Shown: positions 37,054 through 45,300, counted from the stretch's first letter. The stretch: DNA of 64,000 bases from Acidobacteriaceae bacterium (GCA_003131585.1 PKVW01000074.1:1-64000), one strand, 5' to 3'. Numbers and translations: made by a program. The notes: generated by a model not told the origin, from the letters alone.

Positions 37054-38589
37054 TCACTTCGCCCCAAACACTTCCCGCTCCAGTGTCTCCGTCGTGGCTG
37101 AGTCCAAACTCTCGCTCACCAACACGGTATCGCCCTGCTCCTCGATCACCACGGTGCCTTCCTCCGTGGTCCACGCATGCCGCCCCGTCAGCACCTCAAC
37201 TTTGTACTCCGGATGCTCCGGCGCGGATTGGCCGGAAGAGGGACTGCCTACCTCCTCCGCTTTCTTGTACCGCTGCGCGAGCGACCGGGCATAAATCTCC
37301 GCGAACTCAGACGCCTTCTCCGCGCTCGACCAGCGCGACACATACATCAGCCCGAGAGGCGCCGCCGCGTCGCTTTTAGGACGCGCCGCGTAGTAATACC
37401 CGCCCCGCCACTCCGGATACAGGCGCTTCGACAATTCCTTTCCCGCATACTGCTCCACCAGCACCGCGACATCGAACTCGCCCATCGCTCCGATATCGAA
37501 CTTCACGTAATCCTTGAAGTCGCGCTTGAATTCCGGCACGCGCATGAGCTCGATCTTCTCACCCGACAGGTAAGTCTCCGGCTGCATGATCTGCCGCGTG
37601 GTGTGCGGGGGATTGGCCAGCACTCCGGCAAACGCCTTCTCCTTGCCGCCCCTCTCCATCAGCTTCACCACGAACTTCATGCCATAGCTGTAGGGAAACG
37701 TCAGCGATTCCTTCAGGAAGATCGGAGCGTCCTTGAAGACCCTCGAGTCGTCCGTCCCATTCGCCATCTGCGATTCCATGGATTCAACCAGATCCGGAGA
37801 ATCGGCAATCGAGCGCCCTACCGGCGCCAGTTCGTACTCCAGCATGACGGTCTCGGCCTGTCCCTCGATCACCGCCTCGCGCGCGTTGTCCATCTCGTCG
37901 TTCTCGATGTCGGCCGGCGTTGGATCTTTCCTGATCTCACCCAGATCCCTCTCGCCCTTCTTCATCCACTTCTCGAGACCGATCGCCTGGTCCTGCAGCG
38001 CATGCGTTAACTCGTGCGCCATCACCGGTTCCTGCTCTTCCATCGGAACCCAATCCAGCAGGTTCACCGTTTTCGTCTTCGGATCGTAATAGCCTGCCAC
38101 TTGCTCGCGCAGCAGAGCCACCAGCAATTTTTCGAGATCGAAATCGCGCGGCAGCAACCCAAACTTCTTCAGCACCAGCTCCGACCGCTGCAGCCGCTGC
38201 ACATCTTCGTCCTTCATGTGCTTGGTGAGATACCCGGACACCTCATCGCGGCTGGTCAGCCGGCGCTTGACCTGCTTCTTAATCGGCAGTCCCGTCTGCT
38301 TGCTGTCGAAGACCAGAATCTCATCGACGGAGTGAAACAGTTCCTCCGCCTCCCGCGGCGTGATCTTGACTTCGGGTTTAGTAGCGCCGGCGTCCTCGCC
38401 GGCAGGTTTCTGATCCCGCTCAGAAGGCGCTTGCGTGGAAGGATCTTGTGTGGAAGGTACTTGTGTGGGGCGGACACTCTTGTCCGCCTGCCCTTGATTA
38501 TCTTGTACCTTGCTGTCTGATTGCGTCTGCGCCCACGCCGCGCTGCCCAACAGCGTCAGAAGTACCGCGAAACTCGCCAACTTTTTCAC
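37054..38589 (-). CDS. Secreted HELTH-motif metalloprotease-like protein
   Basis: 511 residues from the GTG at 38589 (AGGAT upstream), giving a signal peptide (KKLASFAVLLTLLGSAAWAQ). A low-complexity stretch of QDPSTQAPS type follows. The core holds GYYDPKTKTVNLLD and AHELTHALQDQ (about residues 187-197), a gluzincin HExxH helix; REAVIEGQAETVMLEYEL about 70 residues later offers a Glu ligand (EGQAE). This is a family of acidobacterial zinc-protease-like proteins with unknown targets. The periplasm is its likely site. It is convergent with the PDZ protein and preceded by a 23-bp TCATCCTGAG-type repeat in its leader. Confidence 0.8.
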   Translation of the reverse strand: MKKLASFAVLLTLLGSAAWAQTQSDSKVQDNQGQADKSVRPTQVPSTQDPSTQAPSERDQKPAGEDAGATKPEVKITPREAEELFHSVDEILVFDSKQTGLPIKKQVKRRLTSRDEVSGYLTKHMKDEDVQRLQRSELVLKKFGLLPRDFDLEKLLVALLREQVAGYYDPKTKTVNLLDWVPMEEQEPVMAHELTHALQDQAIGLEKWMKKGERDLGEIRKDPTPADIENDEMDNAREAVIEGQAETVMLEYELAPVGRSIADSPDLVESMESQMANGTDDSRVFKDAPIFLKESLTFPYSYGMKFVVKLMERGGKEKAFAGVLANPPHTTRQIMQPETYLSGEKIELMRVPEFKRDFKDYVKFDIGAMGEFDVAVLVEQYAGKELSKRLYPEWRGGYYYAARPKSDAAAPLGLMYVSRWSSAEKASEFAEIYARSLAQRYKKAEEVGSPSSGQSAPEHPEYKVEVLTGRHAWTTEEGTVVIEEQGDTVLVSESLDSATTETLEREVFGAK

Positions 38590-38592
38590 GCT

Positions 38593-38617
38593 GCCATCCT
38601 GAGCGAAGCGAAAGACC
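38593..38617. repeat. Short TCATCCTGAG-type interspersed repeat
   Basis: ccatcctgagcgaagcgaaa matches the start of the 15702 repeat (tcatcctgaggaagcggag). It sits directly upstream of the 38589 start codon and would supply its ribosome site. Confidence 0.5.
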
Positions 38618-38722
38618 CGTGCAACTTGACGCTCATCACAAAGCCGCGATCGAATTCTCTGGTGCACCCTGACTGGTGCTCCCTGATCTTAACAGCACGC
38701 CGCACGCCAGGCCCGCTCCTAC

Positions 38723-39805
38723 TCAGAGTTTATCCGCGGCGTTCGCCACCCACTCGCCAGCTTCCCTAGTCCCGAGCGTTCCGCCGACGTCCTGCGTGGT
38801 CTTTTTTTGCCGCACCGCTTCCAGCACAGCAGCTTCGATCTTCTCCGCCTCTCTCGTTAATCCCAAATGCTCCAGCATCATGGCCGCAGTCAGAATCGCG
38901 CCAAACGGATTCGCCACATCTTTCCCCGCGATCGGCGGCGCGGAACCATGCACCGGCTCGAACATCGACGTCTTCCCCGGATGGATATTCCCGCTGGCCG
39001 CCATGCCTAGTCCGCCCTGCAATCCGGCGGCGAGGTCGGTGAGGATGTCGCCGAACATATTATTGGTCACGATCACATCGAACGGCCGCGGATCGCGGAC
39101 CATCTGCATGCACAGCGCGTCCACGTACATGTGCTGGGCCGCGATCTGCGGATGCTCGCCGCTCACTTCCTTGAACACGCGCTGCCACAAACCGCCGGCA
39201 TGGGTCATGGCATTCGACTTGTCGCACATGAGCACGCGCCGCCGCGCCGCGCCGTCAATCTTCGTATGGCGCTCGCAATACTGGAATGCGTAGCGGATGA
39301 TGCGCTCCACGCCCTTGCGCGTGTTGATGTCTTCCTGAATCGCGATCTCATCCGGCGTGCCCTGCTTGAAGACTCCGCCGGCATCGGTATAGACGCCTTC
39401 CGTGTTTTCGCGGATGACCACGAAATCCACATCCCTGGGCTCGACGCCTTTCAACGGACACAGCGCCCCATCGAGCAGCCGCACCGGCCGGACATTGGCG
39501 TAGAGATCCATCTTGAAGCGCATGCCGAGCAAAATCTCTTTGGCGTGGATGTTGGTGGGGACGCGCGGGTCGCCGAAGGCGCCGGCCAGGACGGCATCGA
39601 ACTCGCGCCCGAGCATGGCGAAGCCGTCGGGAGGGACGGTCATTCCATCGCGGAGATAGCGATCCGCGCCCCAGTCGAACTCACTCAACTCAACATCGGC
39701 TCCCGATGCCCTTATAACCTTGAGAGCTTGAGGGATTACCTCTTGGCCAATCCCGTCTCCGGGGATGACGGCAATGCGTTTTTTGGAAGGCTTTTGCGGG
39801 TCCAC
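38723..39805 (-). CDS. Isopropylmalate/isocitrate dehydrogenase family enzyme
   Basis: 360 residues with a GTG start. The beta-decarboxylating dehydrogenase fold is shown by IAVIPGDGIGQEVIPQ, LLGMRFKMDLYANVRPV, RENTEGVYTDAGG (about residue 133), CDKSNAMTHAGGLW, the metal-binding VTNNMFGDILTDLAAGLQGGLGMAASGNI and the NAD-loop FEPVHGSAPPIAGKDVANPFGAI. The length and PVHGSAP(P)IAGK loop fit LeuB-like NAD enzymes, but RENTEG is nearer to isocitrate or homoisocitrate types than the usual RELTGG of LeuB. It thus oxidises a 2-hydroxyacid such as 3-isopropylmalate; the exact substrate is open. No leuACD neighbours are present. Confidence 0.85.
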   Translation of the reverse strand: MDPQKPSKKRIAVIPGDGIGQEVIPQALKVIRASGADVELSEFDWGADRYLRDGMTVPPDGFAMLGREFDAVLAGAFGDPRVPTNIHAKEILLGMRFKMDLYANVRPVRLLDGALCPLKGVEPRDVDFVVIRENTEGVYTDAGGVFKQGTPDEIAIQEDINTRKGVERIIRYAFQYCERHTKIDGAARRRVLMCDKSNAMTHAGGLWQRVFKEVSGEHPQIAAQHMYVDALCMQMVRDPRPFDVIVTNNMFGDILTDLAAGLQGGLGMAASGNIHPGKTSMFEPVHGSAPPIAGKDVANPFGAILTAAMMLEHLGLTREAEKIEAAVLEAVRQKKTTQDVGGTLGTREAGEWVANAADKL

Positions 39806-40044
39806 GGCAGAAAACTAACACACGCCGAGCGGAATGAGTAGGTTGGGGCTAGCATTCTCTTATAGCTATACTTGGAGGCTTGGGCAGGTTGAAGAATCCT
39901 CCGCTCGCTGGTCGGCGCATTTGTAAGATCGACGTTAAGGCAGCTAAAAAGCACGCAGAGCGACTTTTCCGGCGGGTGCGGGATATCCGTACCGAGCCAG
40001 CCGAAGAGGATTGCGCGCTCGCTTCGCTTATAATCGAATGTTCA

Positions 40045-41184
40045 ATGACTTACACCCCACTCCAAGACGCGCTTCGTGCGCAACCGGGGAACCAGGCGCA
40101 ACCGCTTCCCTTGGCGGACTATCGCGGAGCCATGACTGCGGCGCGCTTTACCGATCCGCAAGTGGAGTTCGCTGCCCTGCTGAACGCTTGTGGAATCTAT
40201 GACCTGGACTTCCGCGCCAGGATTTCCCTGACCGGCGGCGACCGGGTGCGCTGGCTGAACGGCATGGTCACGAACAACATTCGCGAGCTCGCCGCCGGAC
40301 GCGGCGTGTACGCTTTCCTGCTCAACCCGCAGGGCCGCATCCTCGGCGACATGTTCGTCTACAACCTGGGTGAGACGCTCGTGGTGGAAACCGATCGCAG
40401 CCAAGTCGAGGAGATCGTCGCTACCTTCGATCATTACATCATCATGGACGACGTTGAAGTGACGAACGTCAGCGAGCAACAGACCGCTCTGGGCCTGGCG
40501 GGACCAAAGTCACCCGCCATCCTGAACGCCGCGGGCATCGAAGTTCCAGAACTGCGGCCATTGCAGATGATCACTCCGCAATGCACCTGCGAATGCGGCT
40601 GCGCGAAGTGCACCGTGGTGCGCGGCGAGGATGGGCAGGAATCCTACGAGATTTGGCTCGCGCCCCAGGATGTTTACAAGACCTGGCAAGCTCTAATCGC
40701 CGCCGGAGCAACTCCAGTGGGCAGCGAGGCGCTGGAAATGCAGCGCATCGTGGCCGGCATTCCGCTCTACGGCGTCGACATTCGCGAGCGCGACCTGCCG
40801 CAGGAGACCGAACAGATGCGCGCCCTCAACTTCAACAAGGGCTGCTACGTGGGCCAGGAAATTGTGGAGCGCATTCGCTCTCGCGGAAACGTGCATCGCA
40901 AGTTCACCGGCTTCCTGGCGGAAGGCGCAGGGACTATCGCGGCGGGAGCAAAGATCATCGGAAAATCCGCAGAAGGCGAAAAAGAAGTGGGCGAGATCAC
41001 CAGCGTCGCGGTTCTTGGCACGCCGGCCGGCGAGCGGACGGTGGCCCTGGGATACATTCGTCGCGAGGCGGGAGTACCGGGGCGCGAGGTGACGATTGGC
41101 GCCGCCAAGGCGACCGTGATTCAGTTGCCGCTCGAAAGCTTCGCGCCTGGACCGGCGGAGAATGCTTTGCTGCACCAGATGTAA
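40045..41184 (+). CDS. ygfZ: YgfZ/GcvT-family folate-binding protein with Cys-rich insert
   Basis: 379 residues from the ATG at 40045; the frame is open upstream, but the family N-terminus fits here. Its identity rests on the YgfZ signature KGCYVGQEIVERIRSRGNVHRKF (about residues 264-286, shown in part) and on the GcvT-like core (LTGGDRVRWLNGMVTNNI, YAFLLNPQGRILGDM). YgfZ proteins help repair or assemble Fe-S clusters in MiaB-like enzymes using tetrahydrofolate. The oddity is PQCTCECGCAKCTVV near residues 177-191, five Cys in eleven positions, inserted between GcvT-fold strands where I know of no such cluster. A TATAAT ends 10 bp before the ATG. Confidence 0.85.
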   Translation: MTYTPLQDALRAQPGNQAQPLPLADYRGAMTAARFTDPQVEFAALLNACGIYDLDFRARISLTGGDRVRWLNGMVTNNIRELAAGRGVYAFLLNPQGRILGDMFVYNLGETLVVETDRSQVEEIVATFDHYIIMDDVEVTNVSEQQTALGLAGPKSPAILNAAGIEVPELRPLQMITPQCTCECGCAKCTVVRGEDGQESYEIWLAPQDVYKTWQALIAAGATPVGSEALEMQRIVAGIPLYGVDIRERDLPQETEQMRALNFNKGCYVGQEIVERIRSRGNVHRKFTGFLAEGAGTIAAGAKIIGKSAEGEKEVGEITSVAVLGTPAGERTVALGYIRREAGVPGREVTIGAAKATVIQLPLESFAPGPAENALLHQM

Positions 41185-41254
41185 GAAGAAGCGTTTTAAC
41201 CGTGAAGGTCGCCAGGGGGTGCGCCAAGGACGCAAAGAAAAATTTCATCGGGAT

Positions 41255-41302
41255 TTTGACACTCTAGCAATTTGACACTCTGGCAATTTGGCACTCTAGC
41301 AA
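41255..41302. repeat. 16-bp tandem repeat, three units
   Basis: tttgacactctagcaa (41255-41270), tttgacactctggcaa (41271-41286), tttggcactctagcaa (41287-41302). It lies 24 bp before the DUF1844 gene. Confidence 0.9.
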
Positions 41303-41325
41303 AGAGATTTACAAGGACAGACGCT

Positions 41326-41955
41326 ATGGCTGAGAAGAGACGAGAGTCAGGTTTCACTGTAAACGACCGTCGCTTGTTCACGGAGGACGGAGAGTTGCGC
41401 AACAATGTTCCCGAGGAAGTAGAGCCACCGAAGGCTGCGACGCCTCCAGCCCCGGCGCCCGCCTCACCGCAAACCGCGGCCAAGGAAACGGCGCAGGCTG
41501 TCAGCCCCGTGGCGGCATTTCCCGCGGAGGAAGACGGAATTGTGGGGCAAGGCATGCCCGCGGCCCCGACCGCGGCCGAGCAACAGGCGCAGGCCGATGC
41601 CTACCGGGAATTGTCGCAAGAACTGGACTCGCGCGTGGAGCTCAGCGGCCGCTCCGCCAAAGAGTTTGAGATGACCTTCGAGCGCTTCCTGGCGTCGCTG
41701 TACATGACGGCGATGCTGCAGTTGGGATTGATGCATCAGCAGGGTGAGCAGCCTCGCCTTGACATCATCGGGGCGCGCCAGACCATCGACACGCTCTCCC
41801 TGCTGGCGGAAAAAACCAAGGGCAATCTGACCCCGACGGAAGAAGCCTTTCTGCAGAATAGCCTCTATGAAGTACGCATGGCCTATGTGGAGGTGACCAA
41901 CGCGCTGTCGCGTCCGCCGCAGCCCGGAGCGGCCACGGGAACCACCGGACGTTAG
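41326..41955 (+). CDS. DUF1844-type hypothetical protein
   Basis: 209 residues from the ATG at 41326 with AAGGA upstream. The N-terminal half is disordered and Pro/Ala-rich (PPKAATPPAPAPASPQTAAK). The C-terminal half is helical: EMTFERFLASLYMTAMLQLGLM, RLDIIGARQTIDTLSLLAEKTKGNLTPTEEAFLQNSLYEVRMAYVEV. That pattern matches DUF1844, a small helical domain of unknown function widespread in Acidobacteria and Deltaproteobacteria. It is probably cytoplasmic. The next gene begins 54 bp downstream. Confidence 0.85.
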   Translation: MAEKRRESGFTVNDRRLFTEDGELRNNVPEEVEPPKAATPPAPAPASPQTAAKETAQAVSPVAAFPAEEDGIVGQGMPAAPTAAEQQAQADAYRELSQELDSRVELSGRSAKEFEMTFERFLASLYMTAMLQLGLMHQQGEQPRLDIIGARQTIDTLSLLAEKTKGNLTPTEEAFLQNSLYEVRMAYVEVTNALSRPPQPGAATGTTGR

Positions 41956-42009
41956 AATCCCAGAGCGCGAAGGTTAAAGCATGAGGATCGAGAGTATGAA
42001 CGTCCAAGC

Positions 42010-42783
42010 ATGAAGGCCACGCTCACGGTGCTGGGCAGCGGCACGTCGATGGGCGTGCCTACACTCGGCTGCGACTGCGCGGTCTGCCGCTCCAGCGATC
42101 CGCGCGACCGCCGCACCCGTCCCTCGGTGATGATCGAGTACGCGGGCAAGGTTGTGCTCGTCGATACCTCGCCCGATTTTTACGCGCAGGCCATCCGCGA
42201 GCGCATCACGCGCGTCGATGCGGTGTTTTACACGCATACGCACGCCGACCACATCCTGGGCATCGACGATTTGCGCCCGCTCAGTTACCGCCACAAGCCG
42301 GAGAAGTTGCCGCTCTACGCGCGTCCGGACGCGGCCGCTTTTCTGCGCAAGATGTTCAGCTACATCTTCGACGCCGAGTACAAGTACGGCAGCTTGCCGC
42401 AACTGGATTTGCGGCCGATTGACGGTCCGGTGGAACTGTTCGGGGCGCGATTCGAGCCGGTGCGGTTGATTCACGGCGAGGCGGAGATTTACGGCTACCG
42501 CTTCGGAAGCGCGGCATATCTCACCGACCACAGCGAAATTCCCGAGGCCTCGTTCCATCAGTTGGAAGGGTTGGACATTCTTTTTCTGGATGCGCTGCGG
42601 CACAAGCCCCACCCGACGCACTCGACGGTGGAGAATTCGCTGCGCATTGTGGAGCGGGTCAAAGCGAAGCGGGCGTTCTTTACCCACATTTGCCACGATC
42701 TGGCGCATGAGGCGACGAATGCCACCCTGCCGCCGCATGTGCGGCTGGCGTATGACGGGATGAAGCTGGAATTTGAAATCTAA
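42010..42783 (+). CDS. PhnP-like metallo-beta-lactamase-fold phosphodiesterase
   Basis: 257 residues. The metal-binding MBL motif THTHADHILGIDD is near residue 75, with further ligands in LTDHSEI and FTHICHD. The N-terminal LGSGTSMGVPTLGCDCAVCRSSDPRDRRTRPS, with three Cys, is the mark of PhnP/YcbX-type cyclic phosphate phosphodiesterases, where Cys residues bind a structural zinc. The likely reaction is opening of a cyclic ribosyl phosphate or a related phosphodiester; no phn genes are around, so the substrate is open. The stop is followed after 1 bp by a palindromic repeat. Confidence 0.88.
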   Translation: MKATLTVLGSGTSMGVPTLGCDCAVCRSSDPRDRRTRPSVMIEYAGKVVLVDTSPDFYAQAIRERITRVDAVFYTHTHADHILGIDDLRPLSYRHKPEKLPLYARPDAAAFLRKMFSYIFDAEYKYGSLPQLDLRPIDGPVELFGARFEPVRLIHGEAEIYGYRFGSAAYLTDHSEIPEASFHQLEGLDILFLDALRHKPHPTHSTVENSLRIVERVKAKRAFFTHICHDLAHEATNATLPPHVRLAYDGMKLEFEI

Positions 42784-42784
42784 A

Positions 42785-42873
42785 CTCAGTGGTCAGTGGC
42801 CAGTGATCAGTGGTCAGCGAGATCCTGCAGAACACTGACTTTCTGACCGCTGGCCACTGCCCACTGACCATTG
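42785..42873. repeat. CAGTGGTCAGTGGCCAGT palindromic repeat, second copy
   Basis: The left arm (cagtggtcagtggccagtga, 42787-42806) and right arm (gaccgctggccactgcccac, about 42845-42864) are imperfect inverted copies. It belongs to the same family as 34577-34678. It occupies the whole gap between the MBL gene and ribF and ends 2 bp before the ribF ATG. Confidence 0.8.
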
Positions 42874-42875
42874 CT

Positions 42876-43829
42876 ATGCAGGTTTTTCACAAACTCGAAG
42901 ACATTCCGGCGGACTTTGGGCCTTCACTGGTGAGCGTGGGGAACTTTGACGGAGTGCACCGCGCGCACGCCTACGTGTTGGGCGAGATTGTGCGGCGGGC
43001 GCGGCAGAGCGGAGCCAAAGCCGCGGCGGTGACGTTTGAGCCGCATCCGGCGCGCATCCTGCGGCCGGACTCGGGACTGAAGCTGCTCACTCCAGCTCCG
43101 GAAAAACTGCGTTTGCTCGAAGGCACAGGCATCGACGCGGTGCTGATGCTGCCCTTTGGTCGCGATCTTTCGCTGATGACGCCGCGGCAGTTTGCCGGGC
43201 GCATCCTGAAAAAGAAGTTGCATGCACGCGAAGTGCATGAAGGCTTCAGCTTCCGCTTCGGGCACAAGGCTGCCGGCGACACGAATCTGCTGGCGCAATT
43301 CGGACGGGAGATGGGATTTGAAGTAAAGGTCTACCCGGAGCAGACGCTGCGCGGCGAGCCCGTTTCCAGCAGTCATATCCGGAAATTGATTGGCGAGGGG
43401 CGGGTGAGCCGGGCGCGGCATCTGCTGGCGCGTCCGTTCTGCATTTTAGGCGCGCCGGGACGAGGGCGCGGGCTGGGCTCGAAATACACCGTGCCGACTA
43501 TCAATCTGGCGCGCTATGAAGAACTTGTTCCCAAGGATGGCGTCTACATCACGTGGACGCGCGTAGGAACGGAGCGGTTCGATTCCGTCACAAACGTGGG
43601 CAATCGCCCGACGTTTGGGGCGGATTCGTTTGCCATCGAGACCCACCTGCTGAACTTTCATCCCATTGACCTGGCGCCGGAGAGCGAAGTCGAGATCTGT
43701 TTCCTCGCCCGGGTGCGCGATGAGATCAAGTTTCCGTCGGTGGAGGCGTTGCGGGAGCAGATTGGGCGCGATGTAAAGCGGGCGAGAAGATACTTCCAAC
43801 TGCTGGAGCGCGGCGTGAATGATCGTTGA
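42876..43829 (+). CDS. ribF: Bifunctional riboflavin kinase/FAD synthetase
   Basis: 317 residues from the ATG at 42876; the frame is open through the repeat upstream, but the family starts here (MQVFHKLEDIP). The FAD synthetase domain shows VGNFDGVHRAHAYVL (nucleotidyltransferase, about residue 22), TFEPHPARIL and EGFSFRFGHKAAGD. The C-terminal riboflavin kinase domain shows GRGLGSKYTVPTINL, DGVYITW, NVGNRPTFG and VRDEIKFPSVEAL. It makes FMN and FAD. The last codons and stop lie in a 15-bp tandem repeat. Confidence 0.95.
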   Translation: MQVFHKLEDIPADFGPSLVSVGNFDGVHRAHAYVLGEIVRRARQSGAKAAAVTFEPHPARILRPDSGLKLLTPAPEKLRLLEGTGIDAVLMLPFGRDLSLMTPRQFAGRILKKKLHAREVHEGFSFRFGHKAAGDTNLLAQFGREMGFEVKVYPEQTLRGEPVSSSHIRKLIGEGRVSRARHLLARPFCILGAPGRGRGLGSKYTVPTINLARYEELVPKDGVYITWTRVGTERFDSVTNVGNRPTFGADSFAIETHLLNFHPIDLAPESEVEICFLARVRDEIKFPSVEALREQIGRDVKRARRYFQLLERGVNDR

Positions 43830-43862
43830 TGGAATGATCGCTGATGGAATGATCGTTGATGG
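43818..43862. repeat. 15-bp tandem repeat over the ribF stop
   Basis: aatgatcgttgatgg (43818-43832), aatgatcgctgatgg (43833-43847), aatgatcgttgatgg (43848-43862). The first unit encodes the last ribF residues (NDR) and the stop (43827-43829). Nothing else is evident up to 44004. Confidence 0.9.
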
Positions 43863-44004
43863 CTGGAATTGGCTGACCTTGAACCTCGCGTGCCCTTGGG
43901 ATTGAAAATCTCCGGGCGGATGTTCATTCAATGCGAAACCCGAAATTGACAGATCCTTTGCCGGAACAGGCCCGCACGACGAGCGCGTCCCGCTTGACTT
44001 CACT

Positions 44005-44559
44005 TCATTGTGGGCGCCAGGTCAGATCCACGCGAATGGGAATGTCGTTCTTCACCGGCATCGTCAAGAGTGTTGGTGGGTCGATGTTGAAATCGGTGAG
44101 CGTGGCTGCAATTGTTCCGGTGATGCGGATTTGGTTGCCTTGCGTCACCAGTTGGAACGGGACCTTCTTGTACTGGGCGGTCTGCCCGGCGAACTGTATT
44201 TCCAGATCGGCCTGAACGGTTGCGGAAGCAGAGGCCGACTCGGGCAAGCGCGTGCGCACGGTGACCATGGGAAATTGCGCGCCGCGGGTCACCTGAATCA
44301 TGTGGAGGTCGCGGTTGCTGTCGCCCGAATCGAATGACTTGACCGGTACGGCGATCAGAAAATCGCACTGTCCGGCGTGGCAAATTCCCTTGCCGCGCGC
44401 CTCATGGCTGACGCCTTCGCTCTGGTGCAGAGGGTGGGACACATGGTAGGTGAGAGTGCCTTGTTGCAGAATCCATTGGCTATCGGCGGCTCGAGCGAGT
44501 GGCGCAAGCGCGAAAAGCAGGCAGACAGCAACGGTCCTCATCGTCATAAGCGTTGTCAT
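44005..44559 (-). CDS. YceI-family periplasmic protein
   Basis: 184 residues from the first ATG (MRT at 44541 is an equally likely start). Signal peptide VAVCLLFALAPLARAA is followed by the YceI lipocalin-like barrel: WILQQGTLTYHVSHPLH, CDFLIAVPVKSFDSGDSNRDLHM, FPMVTVRT, IQFAGQTAQYKKVPFQL and IRITGTIAATLTDFNIDPP. YceI folds bind polyisoprenoid chains in a hydrophobic pocket. It follows the His-rich membrane protein gene by 6 bp, which recalls the E. coli yceJ (cytochrome b561)-yceI pair. Confidence 0.85.
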   Translation of the reverse strand: MTTLMTMRTVAVCLLFALAPLARAADSQWILQQGTLTYHVSHPLHQSEGVSHEARGKGICHAGQCDFLIAVPVKSFDSGDSNRDLHMIQVTRGAQFPMVTVRTRLPESASASATVQADLEIQFAGQTAQYKKVPFQLVTQGNQIRITGTIAATLTDFNIDPPTLLTMPVKNDIPIRVDLTWRPQ

Positions 44560-44565
44560 AGGCGG

Positions 44566-45300
44566 TCAGAACTTAACCGATACCGAAAGAAGGGCAGCCC
44601 CAAACGCGCCCGCCGTCACGATCGCCACAGGCCCATGCGCGGCGGCGATGCCATGAACTTTCTCTCCTTTGCTTTTTTGATCGAAAGCCATGATCCCCAG
44701 GATGGGTGTCAGAATCATTCCGGGGCCATGTATCCAAGCCATGGCCTTGTGGAAACGGATCGGCCCGCGAGTTTCGGTTCCAGGTACCCTGGGCGCGCGG
44801 ATGGCATAGTAAGCGCTCGCAAAATACAAGTCCCCTGCGAGGCCGCCCAGAGCGGCATGCAGATCACGCGAGGTGGTGCTGGTGCTCTTGCCACCGGCGC
44901 CGAGGGAAGTGATAACCGAGGCGGCGATAGGTACTGCGGCAATCAAACCCAGCCGTTGATGGATCTTCAGCATGTGCGTACGCTTATCGAGCAACGCCTG
45001 TTGTTTGGCATCGCCTTGCGCCTGGGACGCGGAAAAACCCAAGTCTTCGAGAGAAGGTTCTGTCTTGCTGCTGGAAGGCGCATTCGGCAAATCGCCGGGA
45101 GGGGTCGCGGTTTGCGGATTCTGTGAGCCGACTTGCGTCTTGTCCTGCGGCTCTGGAGGAGCTTTCGGGTCCTGAGCCGCCGCTGGCTTCTGAGCGTCCT
45201 GAGGCGCGGGCGTTGCCGTGGCAGCTGTCTGAGCGAGCGACAGGAATGGAAGCACAAGGAAGCACAAGGCAGTTGGTGCGATGGTTCTGAGCCGAATCAT
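44566..45300 (-). CDS. His-rich four-helix membrane protein, possible b-type cytochrome
   Basis: 244 residues from the ATG at 45300. A signal-like helix is followed by a long Pro/Ala/Gln-rich linker (about residues 25-95). Four hydrophobic helices then carry in or near them the histidines KIHQRLGL, RDLHAALG, RFHKAMAWIHGP and KVHGIAAAHGP. That spacing could provide axial ligands to one or two haems, as in cytochrome b561 or related proteins; I cannot prove the family. A co-directional yceI-like gene follows after 6 bp. If it binds haem it would move electrons across the inner membrane to the periplasmic lipocalin's quinone-like ligand. That is inference. Confidence 0.65.
   Translation of the reverse strand: MIRLRTIAPTALCFLVLPFLSLAQTAATATPAPQDAQKPAAAQDPKAPPEPQDKTQVGSQNPQTATPPGDLPNAPSSSKTEPSLEDLGFSASQAQGDAKQQALLDKRTHMLKIHQRLGLIAAVPIAASVITSLGAGGKSTSTTSRDLHAALGGLAGDLYFASAYYAIRAPRVPGTETRGPIRFHKAMAWIHGPGMILTPILGIMAFDQKSKGEKVHGIAAAHGPVAIVTAGAFGAALLSVSVKF

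Noticed and set aside
41255-41302. CRISPR-like array
   Set aside because: Units are directly adjacent with no spacers; none of the repeats in the window has spacer architecture.
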